Shown: positions 1-6,600 of the stretch, in pieces
How positions within the stretch are numbered: the stretch's first letter is position 1
Layout of the letters: every line of letters begins with the position of its first letter
IMG/VR virus record: IMGVR_UViG_3300044535_000956
Location: 1 to 21,754 of that record
DNA from: a virus
Length of the DNA stretch: 21,754 nucleotides
Direction: 5' to 3' (one strand)
Program-made: the position numbers and the translations under genes
The notes under the pieces: model-generated
Told to the model about the DNA's origin: nothing
Database searches by the model: none
Seen by the model: only the letters and a program-made list of their open reading frames with translations

Positions 1-47
1 TACTGTCAAAGTATGCTAAATCTATCACTAGACTTGGAGTGTTGTAA
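1..47 (+). CDS. 3' end of an upstream head-tail connector gene (partial)
   Basis: An open frame enters from the left edge (codons in register with base 3) and ends at the TAA at 45-47, giving a C-terminal tail LSKYAKSITRLGVL. Its stop overlaps the start of the next gene by one base (TAATG), which is the tight spacing used throughout this block. By position, just before a head-closure-like gene, it is probably a head-tail adaptor or another connector protein, but 14 residues are too few to identify the family. Confidence 0.55.
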   Translation, partial: LSKYAKSITRLGVL

Positions 48-496
48 TGCCAACCTGCGAATCCATATCGATTATTTTCCCAATGCTTGCAGACATTTAC
101 TATCCAATTGTAGACCAAGGGCCATATGGCAATGTTAAGAAAAATTGGATTCATGACAAGACAATCGCCTGTAATTTTAATTCAGCAGGAACAGCTTGGA
201 AAGAAGATATAAAGCCTAACGCAAACATTACACAGGATAGCATTATGTTGGGTAGAGCTAAATCTGATATTCGTTTTTCTTCTACAGAAGGTCAAAACTC
301 AATAACAAATATTCTTGTTACTAACATAAAAGATAAAAACCTTAACGAGCTTTATCTAGAGACTGCTGGCCCAAGAGCAGGAAAGTCCACACTCTTTGAG
401 GTCGCTACCGTAGAGCCATTTGTGGGACCGTTTGGTTCTGTAGAGTACTACAAGATAGTTGTTCGTAGATCTGAAAATCAGGCGGTAGACCTGTGA
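47..496 (+). CDS. Head-closure / neck protein (head-tail connector), putative
   Basis: A 149-residue protein that probably sits in the neck and closes the DNA-filled head before the tail attaches. I do not see a diagnostic motif; the call rests on size, a beta-rich composition (for example LYLETAGPR and YYKIVVRRSE in the second half) and on being the first full gene of a canonical connector - completion - terminator - tube order. The ATG at 47 is preceded by GGAG at 36-39 with 7 bases of spacing, and upstream stops in the same frame at 17-19 and 29-31 limit the start. It overlaps the upstream stop by one base and the downstream GTG by four (GTGA), so translation of the three is probably coupled. 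It could instead be another small neck protein. Confidence 0.5.
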   Translation: MPTCESISIIFPMLADIYYPIVDQGPYGNVKKNWIHDKTIACNFNSAGTAWKEDIKPNANITQDSIMLGRAKSDIRFSSTEGQNSITNILVTNIKDKNLNELYLETAGPRAGKSTLFEVATVEPFVGPFGSVEYYKIVVRRSENQAVDL

Positions 497-1170
497 GAGT
501 TAGATTTGATGGAAGGCAGTTTGCCAAAGATATGAAAAATATGATGGACTACTCCTCTGGATTTTTAGAGGGTATTCAGTTAGGAAAACAGCAACTTCTT
601 CATTCAATTGGAGTACAGACAATAGAGGTATTAAAAAGCTATATAGACTCTAACGCTAGGACAAACCCATCTATCCTACACCACGTATACGAGTGGAACG
701 AAACTGGCAGCCCAGACAGCAGGCTTTATGATATTGATTATACAATCAGTGGGCTAGGGCTTTCTTTTAGATCATCTTTTAGACAATCAAATAGTATTCA
801 AGATGGATCAAACACACCATTTTATAACAAGGCTAAAATTATGGAAAATGGAATCCCAGTAACAATAGCTCCTAGACAAGCTCAGGCATTACGTTTTGAA
901 CTTAACGGAGAAGAAGTTTTTACAAAATCTCCAGTAAGAGTAAATAACCCTGGAGGAAACACACAAGGTAAATATGAACAAACCTTCGATAACTTTTTTA
1001 ACAAATACTTTACTCAGGCATTTTTAAGGGCTAGCGGTATAGGGGCCTATCTTGAAAATCCAGTAGTTTATAAGAATAACTTGGCAACAGGGAAAAGAGC
1101 TGGAAGATCCAAGGGAGTTTCAACTGGCTATCGCTGGGTAGCAAATGCGGGGGTGGCTAAGGTTGGCTAA
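493..1170 (+). CDS. HK97-gp10-like tail completion / neck protein, putative
   Basis: A 225-residue protein matching in position, and partly in style, the HK97-gp10 / tail-completion group that joins tail to connector. The N-terminal third is mostly helical and polar (RQFAKDMKNMMDYSSGFLEGI...), with a run like GVQTIEVLKSYIDSNARTNP that recalls the helix before the AP.RTG-type loop of that family; the middle (about 85-150) is predicted beta-rich, and the C-terminus is basic and Gly-rich (GKRAGRSKG). The GTG start at 493 lies inside the GTGA overlap with the upstream stop, with AGGCGG at 480-485 as ribosome site. Its 3' end overlaps the tail terminator gene. The length is greater than the usual 110-150 residues of HK97 gp10, so the family assignment is tentative. 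Confidence 0.5.
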   Translation: MRVRFDGRQFAKDMKNMMDYSSGFLEGIQLGKQQLLHSIGVQTIEVLKSYIDSNARTNPSILHHVYEWNETGSPDSRLYDIDYTISGLGLSFRSSFRQSNSIQDGSNTPFYNKAKIMENGIPVTIAPRQAQALRFELNGEEVFTKSPVRVNNPGGNTQGKYEQTFDNFFNKYFTQAFLRASGIGAYLENPVVYKNNLATGKRAGRSKGVSTGYRWVANAGVAKVG

Positions 1171-1747
1171 TGACTCATTACTAAATACTCCAGTATTATG
1201 GATAAATAAATATTTACAAAGCAAGATTTTGGAAAACACTAGTATAGATACGCCATTCTTTCCAACTCTCCCGTCAACTATTAATGACCTAACGTCTTAC
1301 TTCCCTACTGGTGGAACTATGGCTACTTGGGATAGATTAATTAGGATGAATAAGAAAAGCTTCCCACACATTAAGTGTGAACAGATTATGTATTACTTTT
1401 ATGCTACTGGAGATAACCCTATTGAAAAAATGGTTCAAATTCAGGAGCAGGTCTTAAGGTTAATGGATCGTGGAAACGAAACAGCAGAAGAAATCAATAA
1501 CTGGGCATCAAATAGACAGGTTAATTTGGGCACAAGCCAGAGTCCAGACCTGATAGACAACATGTTCTATTTCCATGACTTTAAGGTATATCAGCTAGAA
1601 GAGTCTAGAGATATAATTGACTTTGGAACTGCCAGAACCTACGGCGGAAACAAGATTATTATTGAATATGACTACCACCCAATGACAGAGTTAACTGGGG
1701 CTGACTGGGTGCCCGAAAGAAAACTAAAAACAAAACAAATTATTTAA
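1145..1747 (+). CDS. Tail terminator protein, putative
   Basis: A protein of about 200 residues that I infer caps the head-proximal end of the tail tube and ends its growth (role of lambda gpU). Visible features: an N-terminal helix (LLNTPVLWINKYLQSKIL), the segment IKCEQIMYYFYAT that fits a beta strand, then a long amphipathic helix (about residues 97-125), and beta strands near the end (NKIIIEYDYHP). It lies directly before the tube gene, the usual terminator position. Two starts are possible: ATG at 1145, overlapping the upstream gene by 26 bases with a weak GGG site, or TTG at 1163 with a strong GGGGGTGG at 1148-1155 spaced by 7 bases, giving MANDSLLNTP and an 8-base overlap. The TTG start fits the ribosome site better. 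The ATG at 1170 meets a stop within five codons. Confidence 0.6.
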   Translation: MRGWLRLANDSLLNTPVLWINKYLQSKILENTSIDTPFFPTLPSTINDLTSYFPTGGTMATWDRLIRMNKKSFPHIKCEQIMYYFYATGDNPIEKMVQIQEQVLRLMDRGNETAEEINNWASNRQVNLGTSQSPDLIDNMFYFHDFKVYQLEESRDIIDFGTARTYGGNKIIIEYDYHPMTELTGADWVPERKLKTKQII

Positions 1748-1753
1748 ATAGGC

Positions 1754-1762
1754 TGGTATACT
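1754..1762 (+). promoter_or_regulatory. Extended -10 promoter upstream of major tail protein gene
   Basis: TGG followed by TATACT (1757-1762) makes an extended -10 element (TGnTATAMT) in the 65-base gap between the terminator and tube genes. No good -35 is seen 17 bases upstream, which is typical for extended -10 promoters. Transcription would start near 1769, leaving a leader of about 44 bases that holds the strong ribosome site. The 11-mer GGTATACTTAG is shared with the promoter at 2561, and the 9-mer TGGTATACT with the one at 21650. Confidence 0.55.
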
Positions 1763-1800
1763 TAGTTTTGAGGAAACACGCCCATATCTATTAAGAAAAT

Positions 1801-1806
1801 GAGGTG
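1801..1806 (+). promoter_or_regulatory. Strong ribosome binding site of major tail protein gene
   Basis: GAGGTG at 1801-1806 lies 6 bases before the ATG at 1813. It decides the start: the GTG at 1804 that would lengthen the frame by three codons is part of this ribosome site and so is not the start. Confidence 0.75.
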
Positions 1807-1812
1807 AAAAAT

Positions 1813-2493
1813 ATGGCATATAACAGAGGACAAAGTACTAACATTATCGTTGGTGCAGCCGCTTTATTTACATACGAGCCAGGTGTTCTAACTGAAGGTC
1901 TTCTTCCAGCTTACCAGCCAGAAGGAACTGTTAACAATACAACAGGAACCTACAAAGAGACACTTGCAAATGCAACTAGCGTAACTGCTGGTTTCCGTAA
2001 CGTAGGTTACACAATGAACGGTCTAGAGTTGCAATTCCAGCCTGACTTCGGTGAGGTACAGGTTGACCAGGTTCTTGACGTTGCAAAGCTATACAAGCAG
2101 GGTATGCAGGTTAACCTGAACACTGCTTTTGCTGAAGCAACACTAGAGAACTTGCTATTCTCTCTAGCTGGTAAAGATGATGACCTAACATCAAGCGCAG
2201 GTGCTACAGGTATTAAGGCTGGATCTCCATCCCTAAACCTATCAGCAGGTGACATTGGTGAGTGCCCAGTAGAGCGTGGTCTCGTAGCTGTTGGTCCAGG
2301 TACAGGTGACTGTAACCCGAACGAGCAGATTGAGCGCATCTATGTAGCATACCGTGCACTTTCTATTGAGAGTGTTACAGTATCTGCAAAGCGTGACGAG
2401 CCAACAATGTACGAGGTTTCGTTCCGTCTACTACCAAACGATAACGCATCCTACGGTAAGATCGTAGACCGCACTATCCCAGCAGTATCATAA
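1813..2493 (+). CDS. Major tail (tube) protein
   Basis: A 226-residue protein, probably the tube subunit that polymerises along the tape measure protein to make the tail shaft. It begins MAYNRGQSTNIIVGAAALFTY, has a strand-rich body (GYTMNGLELQFQPDFGEVQVDQ) and ends with a beta-rich part (SIESVTVSAKRDEPTMYEVSF), as tube proteins of long-tailed phages do. Position just before the chaperones and tape measure supports this. It stands alone between a promoter (1754) and a terminator (2518), which suits a protein needed in hundreds of copies. Its codon use differs from most neighbours: 7 of 8 arginine codons are CGT/CGC and lysine is mostly AAG, while nearby genes mostly use AGA/AGG and AAA. This looks like adaptation for high expression rather than transfer. 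I see no added Ig-like domain. Confidence 0.85.
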   Translation: MAYNRGQSTNIIVGAAALFTYEPGVLTEGLLPAYQPEGTVNNTTGTYKETLANATSVTAGFRNVGYTMNGLELQFQPDFGEVQVDQVLDVAKLYKQGMQVNLNTAFAEATLENLLFSLAGKDDDLTSSAGATGIKAGSPSLNLSAGDIGECPVERGLVAVGPGTGDCNPNEQIERIYVAYRALSIESVTVSAKRDEPTMYEVSFRLLPNDNASYGKIVDRTIPAVS

Positions 2494-2517
2494 TTTAATA
2501 TATAACTTAATAACACG

Positions 2518-2556
2518 AAGCTGTCCAGTCTTTTTAGGCTGGGCAGTTTTGTTTTT
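2518..2556 (+). terminator. Rho-independent terminator after major tail protein gene
   Basis: Inverted repeat AAGCTGTCCAG (2518-2528) against CTGGGCAGTTT (2539-2549), an 11-bp stem with two G-U pairs and a 10-base loop, runs directly into TTTTGTTTTT. It begins 24 bases after the tube stop codon, so it would end most tube transcripts and separate their level from the chaperone and tape measure genes. Confidence 0.85.
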
Positions 2557-2560
2557 GCGG

Positions 2561-2573
2561 TATACTTAGATAA
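2561..2573 (+). promoter_or_regulatory. Promoter for a leaderless transcript of the long chaperone gene
   Basis: TATACT at 2561-2566 is followed by 6 bases and then the ATG at 2573, so transcription is expected to start at or next to the A of the start codon. There is no Shine-Dalgarno sequence before that ATG. This spacing is the classic leaderless layout of Actinobacteria. No convincing -35 is visible; the box lies right after the terminator T-run. GGTATACTTAG repeats the sequence at the tube promoter. Confidence 0.55.
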
Positions 2574-3274
2574 TGGCAACTAATATATATAAAGTAAGTT
2601 ATTTTGATCTAATGGATGGCACCATTATAGAGGGGTCTCCTCTTAAAATTAAATATTTAAGAGAGTTCATGGATAGATTTGACATAGTAAAAAAAGCAAA
2701 AGACGATGAAGAAGCTATTAGAGATTTAGCCTTTTGTGCACTAGTAGCTATGAAGCAATACTACCCTCAAATAAAAACAATTGCTGAACTAGAAGATTCT
2801 GTAGATTTAAAAACAATATATCAGATTATTGATATAGCAGCAGATATTAAAATAAGGGACAACCCAGAAAAAGAAGTAAGTAGCCAGGCAAAAGAAGGTG
2901 GAGCTACTTGGGAAAACATGGATTTGGCTAAGCTTGAATCAGAGGTATTTTTGCTGGGAATTTGGAAAGACTATAATGAGCTAGAGCTTTCCCTTTCTAT
3001 GCCAGAGTTGATGGCAACCCTAGAGTCAAAAAGAGATCTAGATTATCAAGAAAAGAAATTTTTAGCCGCTATTCAGGGAGTTGACATAGACAAGAATAGT
3101 GGAAAGTCTTCTGAGAATAAATGGGAAGAGATGAAGGCTAGGGTATTTAGTGGTGGAAAAGCCAAGGATGGAAGTGACGTGTTGGCTCTTCAGGGGGTTA
3201 ATGCTCAAAAGGCTGGATTTGGAATTGGTATGGGGCTTGGCTATGAAGACCTCACAAAACCCCTTAAAAAATAG
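2573..3274 (+). CDS. Tail assembly chaperone, long form (G-like plus T-like parts)
   Basis: A 233-residue protein inferred to bind the tape measure and recruit tube subunits, in the role of lambda gpG-T. Residues 1 to about 95 (DLMDGTIIEGSPLKIKYLREFM..., AMKQYYPQI, DLKTIYQI) are paralogous to the next gene: about 36 identical positions over roughly 95 in my hand alignment. Residues 105-233 form an extra C-terminal part (SLSMPELMATLESKR, YQEKKFLAAIQGVDID, a WEEMKARVFSGG stretch and a Gly-rich end) that matches the T region in position. In most such phages the long form is made by frameshifting, but here it is one unbroken frame that comes before the short gene. Arginine codons are all AGA/AGG (6 of 6), suggesting modest expression. 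The start has no ribosome site and lies 6 bases after a -10 box. Confidence 0.7.
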   Translation: MATNIYKVSYFDLMDGTIIEGSPLKIKYLREFMDRFDIVKKAKDDEEAIRDLAFCALVAMKQYYPQIKTIAELEDSVDLKTIYQIIDIAADIKIRDNPEKEVSSQAKEGGATWENMDLAKLESEVFLLGIWKDYNELELSLSMPELMATLESKRDLDYQEKKFLAAIQGVDIDKNSGKSSENKWEEMKARVFSGGKAKDGSDVLALQGVNAQKAGFGIGMGLGYEDLTKPLKK

Positions 3275-3283
3275 AGGTTTTTA
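3257..3283 (+). terminator. Weak terminator-like hairpin across the stop codon
   Basis: AAAACCCCT against AGAGGTTTT (one mismatch, about 8 pairs) with an A-rich loop, followed by a short T-run, overlaps the TAG at 3272-3274 and lies just before the next promoter. The stem is AT-rich and weak, so partial termination or chance are both possible. Confidence 0.35.
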
Positions 3284-3292
3284 TGTTATAAT
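3284..3292 (+). promoter_or_regulatory. Extended -10 promoter for the short chaperone and tape measure genes
   Basis: TGT then TATAAT (3287-3292) is a full consensus extended -10. TTAAAA at 3264-3269, 17 bases upstream, matches 4 of 6 positions of a -35 box. The start would fall near 3299, giving a leader of about 28 bases with GGAAGGA (3310-3316) ahead of the ATG at 3327. It would also supply the tape measure gene 19 bases past the short gene. Confidence 0.6.
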
Positions 3293-3326
3293 AGGTGAAG
3301 CCTCATAGCGGAAGGACTAAAATAAT

Positions 3327-3650
3327 ATGAGTACAGAAGTATACGAAGAAAAGACAATTAAGCTAATTGACGGAACAGAAATTAAGGTTCGTCCCTTAAA
3401 GATTTCCTTGCTCCGTCCTTTTATGAAAAAGTTTGAGGGTATTGCAGAAGTTGCAGAGGATAACGACAAGTCAATGAGTATCTTGATGGACTGTGTTCAG
3501 ATCGCAATGAAGCAGTACAAGCCAGAGTTGGCTGAAGACTTAAAGGCTTTAGAGGAGATTCTAGATCTTCCTACAGTTTACAAGATTGTTGAGGAAGCAT
3601 CAGGCGTTAAGCTTGGAGAAGTTTCTCTTAACGGCCTTGTCACTAATTAA
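3327..3650 (+). CDS. Tail assembly chaperone, short form (G-like)
   Basis: A 107-residue protein paralogous to the N-terminal part of the long chaperone just upstream. Shared blocks include IDGT, RPLKI/SPLKI, LR-FM, AMKQY-P and DL-T-Y-I. It lacks any T-like extension. I infer the lambda gpG role: many copies coat the tape measure protein before tube assembly. The stop is 18 bases before the tape measure start, leaving no room for a frameshifted extension, so the long/short pair here does not need frameshifting in this gene. Both arginine codons are CGT and 11 of 12 lysine codons are AAG, like the highly expressed tube gene and unlike the long paralogue. It has its own consensus extended -10 promoter and a GGAAGGA ribosome site with somewhat long (10-base) spacing. 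Confidence 0.7.
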   Translation: MSTEVYEEKTIKLIDGTEIKVRPLKISLLRPFMKKFEGIAEVAEDNDKSMSILMDCVQIAMKQYKPELAEDLKALEEILDLPTVYKIVEEASGVKLGEVSLNGLVTN

Positions 3651-3668
3651 ATAAAGAGGTGCTAGTGG

Positions 3669-6600
3669 ATGGCTGAAGATGCCAATGCCAGAATAAGAGT
3701 TGATATTGATACGGCTGAAGCCTTAGCCAATATCAAAAATCTTCAACGCCAGATTTCAGCCTTTCACACTAGCATGGCTAAGGGTGGAGCAGCTGCTGCT
3801 GCATCATCAATAAACCTGCAACAGGGCCTACTTAATAGCATCAATAAAACTGGCCAGTTCTCTGCAACAATAAAAACTGTAAAAACTACAACAGATTCTT
3901 TTACAAATTCACTTGAAAAGAATAAGCTGTCAATGGGAGAATACTTTAGGTATTCTGGAGCAGCTACAAAAACATTTGGAAAACTTTTCCGTACAGAGTT
4001 TGACACGATAAACAAAGTTGCCAGAGAACGTGTTAAAGATCTTCAGACTCAGTACATTAAAATGGGTCGAGACGCCAATGGCGCAATGCAAGCTATTGCG
4101 GTCAGGCCCTTATCTTTAGACATGAAAAATTTGGGTACACAAACCCAAATTGCAGCGCAGCGTCAGGCACTATTAAACCAGATGCTAAAACAAGGTTCTA
4201 CCAACCTTCTAAATTTTGGTAAAAATACCCAGTGGGCTGGTCGCCAGCTTATGGTTGGTTTTACAATTCCATTAGTAATGTTTGGCTCTGTTGCATCAAA
4301 AACATTTATGGACATGGAAAAGCAGGCAATTCGCTTTAAACGTGTATACGGCGAAATGTTTACAACAACAGCAGAAACAACAAAAGCTTTAGAAGAAATC
4401 AAAGATCTAGCGAATGAGTTTACAAAATATGGTGTAGCGGTAGCAAAGACTATGGAGCTTGCTGCCGACATTGCTGCTACTGGTAAGATGGGCGCAGACC
4501 TAACCGCACAGGTTGCACAAGCAACACGCCTAGCCGTACTTGGTGGGGTAGAGCAAGCAGAAGCCTTAAAAGCTACAATATCACTAACAGATGCATTCGG
4601 AGTTGCAGCAGAGCAACTTGCTGGAAAAATAGACTTCTTAAACGCTGTTGAAAACCAAACTGTAACTTCTATTGAAGATTTGACAATAGCAATTCCAAAA
4701 GCTGGACCAGTAGTTCAGCAACTAGGTGGAGATGTTCAAGATTTAACCTTCTTCCTAACTGCCATGCGTGAAGGTGGTATTAATGCTTCAGAAGGTGCCA
4801 ACGCCCTAAAGTCTGGTTTGGCATCTATGATTAACCCAACTGGTAAAGCAGCAGAAATGCTTCAGGGTTTTGGAATTAATCTTAAAGGCATTGTTGATGC
4901 AAATAAGGGCGATGTTAAAGGCATCGTAATAGACTTTGCTAAAGCCTTAGACACTCTAGACCCACTAAATCGTGCACAAGCAATTGAGCAGCTATTTGGA
5001 AAATTCCAGTTTGCACGTCTATCAACTTTATTCCAAAACGTAATTAAAGAAGGAAATCAGGCTAGCCGTGTTTTAAAGTTAGCTAATGCAACCACTGAAG
5101 AGTTAGCAATCCTTTCTGAGCGAGAGTTGAAAAAAGTTGAAGACTCTCCAATGTTTAAGTTTCAAAAAGCTGTTGAAGATATCAAGGTCACCCTTGTTCC
5201 TCTTGGAGAGGCATTCCTAAAAGCTGTAACTCCAGTTCTAGAATTTGGAACAAAGATTCTTGAAAAGTTTAACGAGCTTGATGCTGGCGCTAAACAATTT
5301 GTTGTAGGGCTAACAGCAATTGCTGGAGTAATTGGTCCAGTATTCCTAATGGGCTTTGGTCTTATTGCCAACGGTGTTGCAAACGTAATAAAAGGATTTG
5401 TATTCTTTAAAACTGCAATGAACAAGGCTGGCTCAGCTAGCTCTCAGCTAGGTATGCAAACAGAATACATGACTCAGCAACAGCTAGAGGCTTCTGCAGT
5501 TGCCGCTTCTTTGGATCAGATTCACACAAAGCTAACTCAAACCTTTACATCTGAAGCTTCAGCTATTAATAATTTAACCGCTTCATATAATAGATCTATA
5601 GCAGCTCAGGCACTAATGACTGGCGGAGCAATTAAAAGAACAAGGCCACCTAAGAAGTATGCGTCTGGAGTTCTATCAGTTCCAGGACCCAAGGGAGCAG
5701 GAGACGTTGTTCCAGCCATGCTTTCTCCAGGGGAAGCAATTATCCCAGCTAAACAAGCAAGCAAGTACAGTGGCTTTATTTCATCTATGATTTCTGATAA
5801 CATTCCTGGCTTTAGGTTTGGAATGAATCCTTTTGCGTCAATTCTTGGAAGGTCAAACGTTGGCGTTAGAATGCAGAGTCAGGCCTTTTCTCAGGCACTA
5901 GCTTCTGGAAATAAAAAGTATCAAAGCGGTTTTGCTACAGGAACTGGAGACGACTTCCTAAGTAAGTACGGACTAAAAAAGCCTAAGCAGAAGAAGTTAA
6001 GGACTAACTTAGAACAAAATATTTTTGGTTTGCCAGGGGACACATCAGGCAGTAAACGCCCAACATATGGCTTTGCTTCATCATCACCCCTTCAGGCAAT
6101 TTTAAACACACTTCTATTTGGAAAAACTGGGGCAAGAGCTTCAGGAGCAATGAACCCAAGATCATCTAAGCTAGATAGATACGGAGACATTTCTCTAATA
6201 ACAAAGGGATCTGTAGCTAAAAGATCATCTGCTTATGCTGGAGACATTCTTTTAGATTATTCTAGAAATAAAAACTTGTCAGGTTCTCCAGCACCAATGC
6301 GTGGGGCAACAACAGGTCAGTCACAAGCAGCTCAATTTGGAAGATTTGAACAACCATTTGGAAATATCCCAACTGGTGGAAACAGTTTTACAACTAATCC
6401 AAAACCACCATACATAGAGACCTATACTCCTGGCGGATTTGCATTTAAAGAAATTGACAAAATTATTGCTAAAAATCCAACAATCGCCAAACAGTTAAGA
6501 GCTGAGCTAAAAGAGGCAGGGCTTGCCTCCGTACGTGTTACTGGATCTAACTTTGCTGCAAGGCTGTTTAAAAAGATTGGTGTCCCTGGATATAAGGATG

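Noticed and set aside
1170-1184. ATG at 1170 as the tail terminator start
   Set aside because: It is in another frame and meets a TAA after four codons.
2007-2339. Minus-strand open frame opposite the tube gene
   Set aside because: It overlaps a well-supported plus-strand gene and its translation (many Pro, Ser, Arg) looks like antisense of codon-biased DNA.
2573-3650. Programmed -1 frameshift in the chaperone genes
   Set aside because: The A-rich end of the long gene (3266-3271) leads a -1 reading only to a stop at 3289, and the short gene ends 18 bases before the tape measure start. No slippery heptamer with a long downstream frame is present.
4679-4684. TTGACA inside the tape measure gene
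   Set aside because: No -10-like sequence lies 16-18 bases downstream, and it is in coding DNA.
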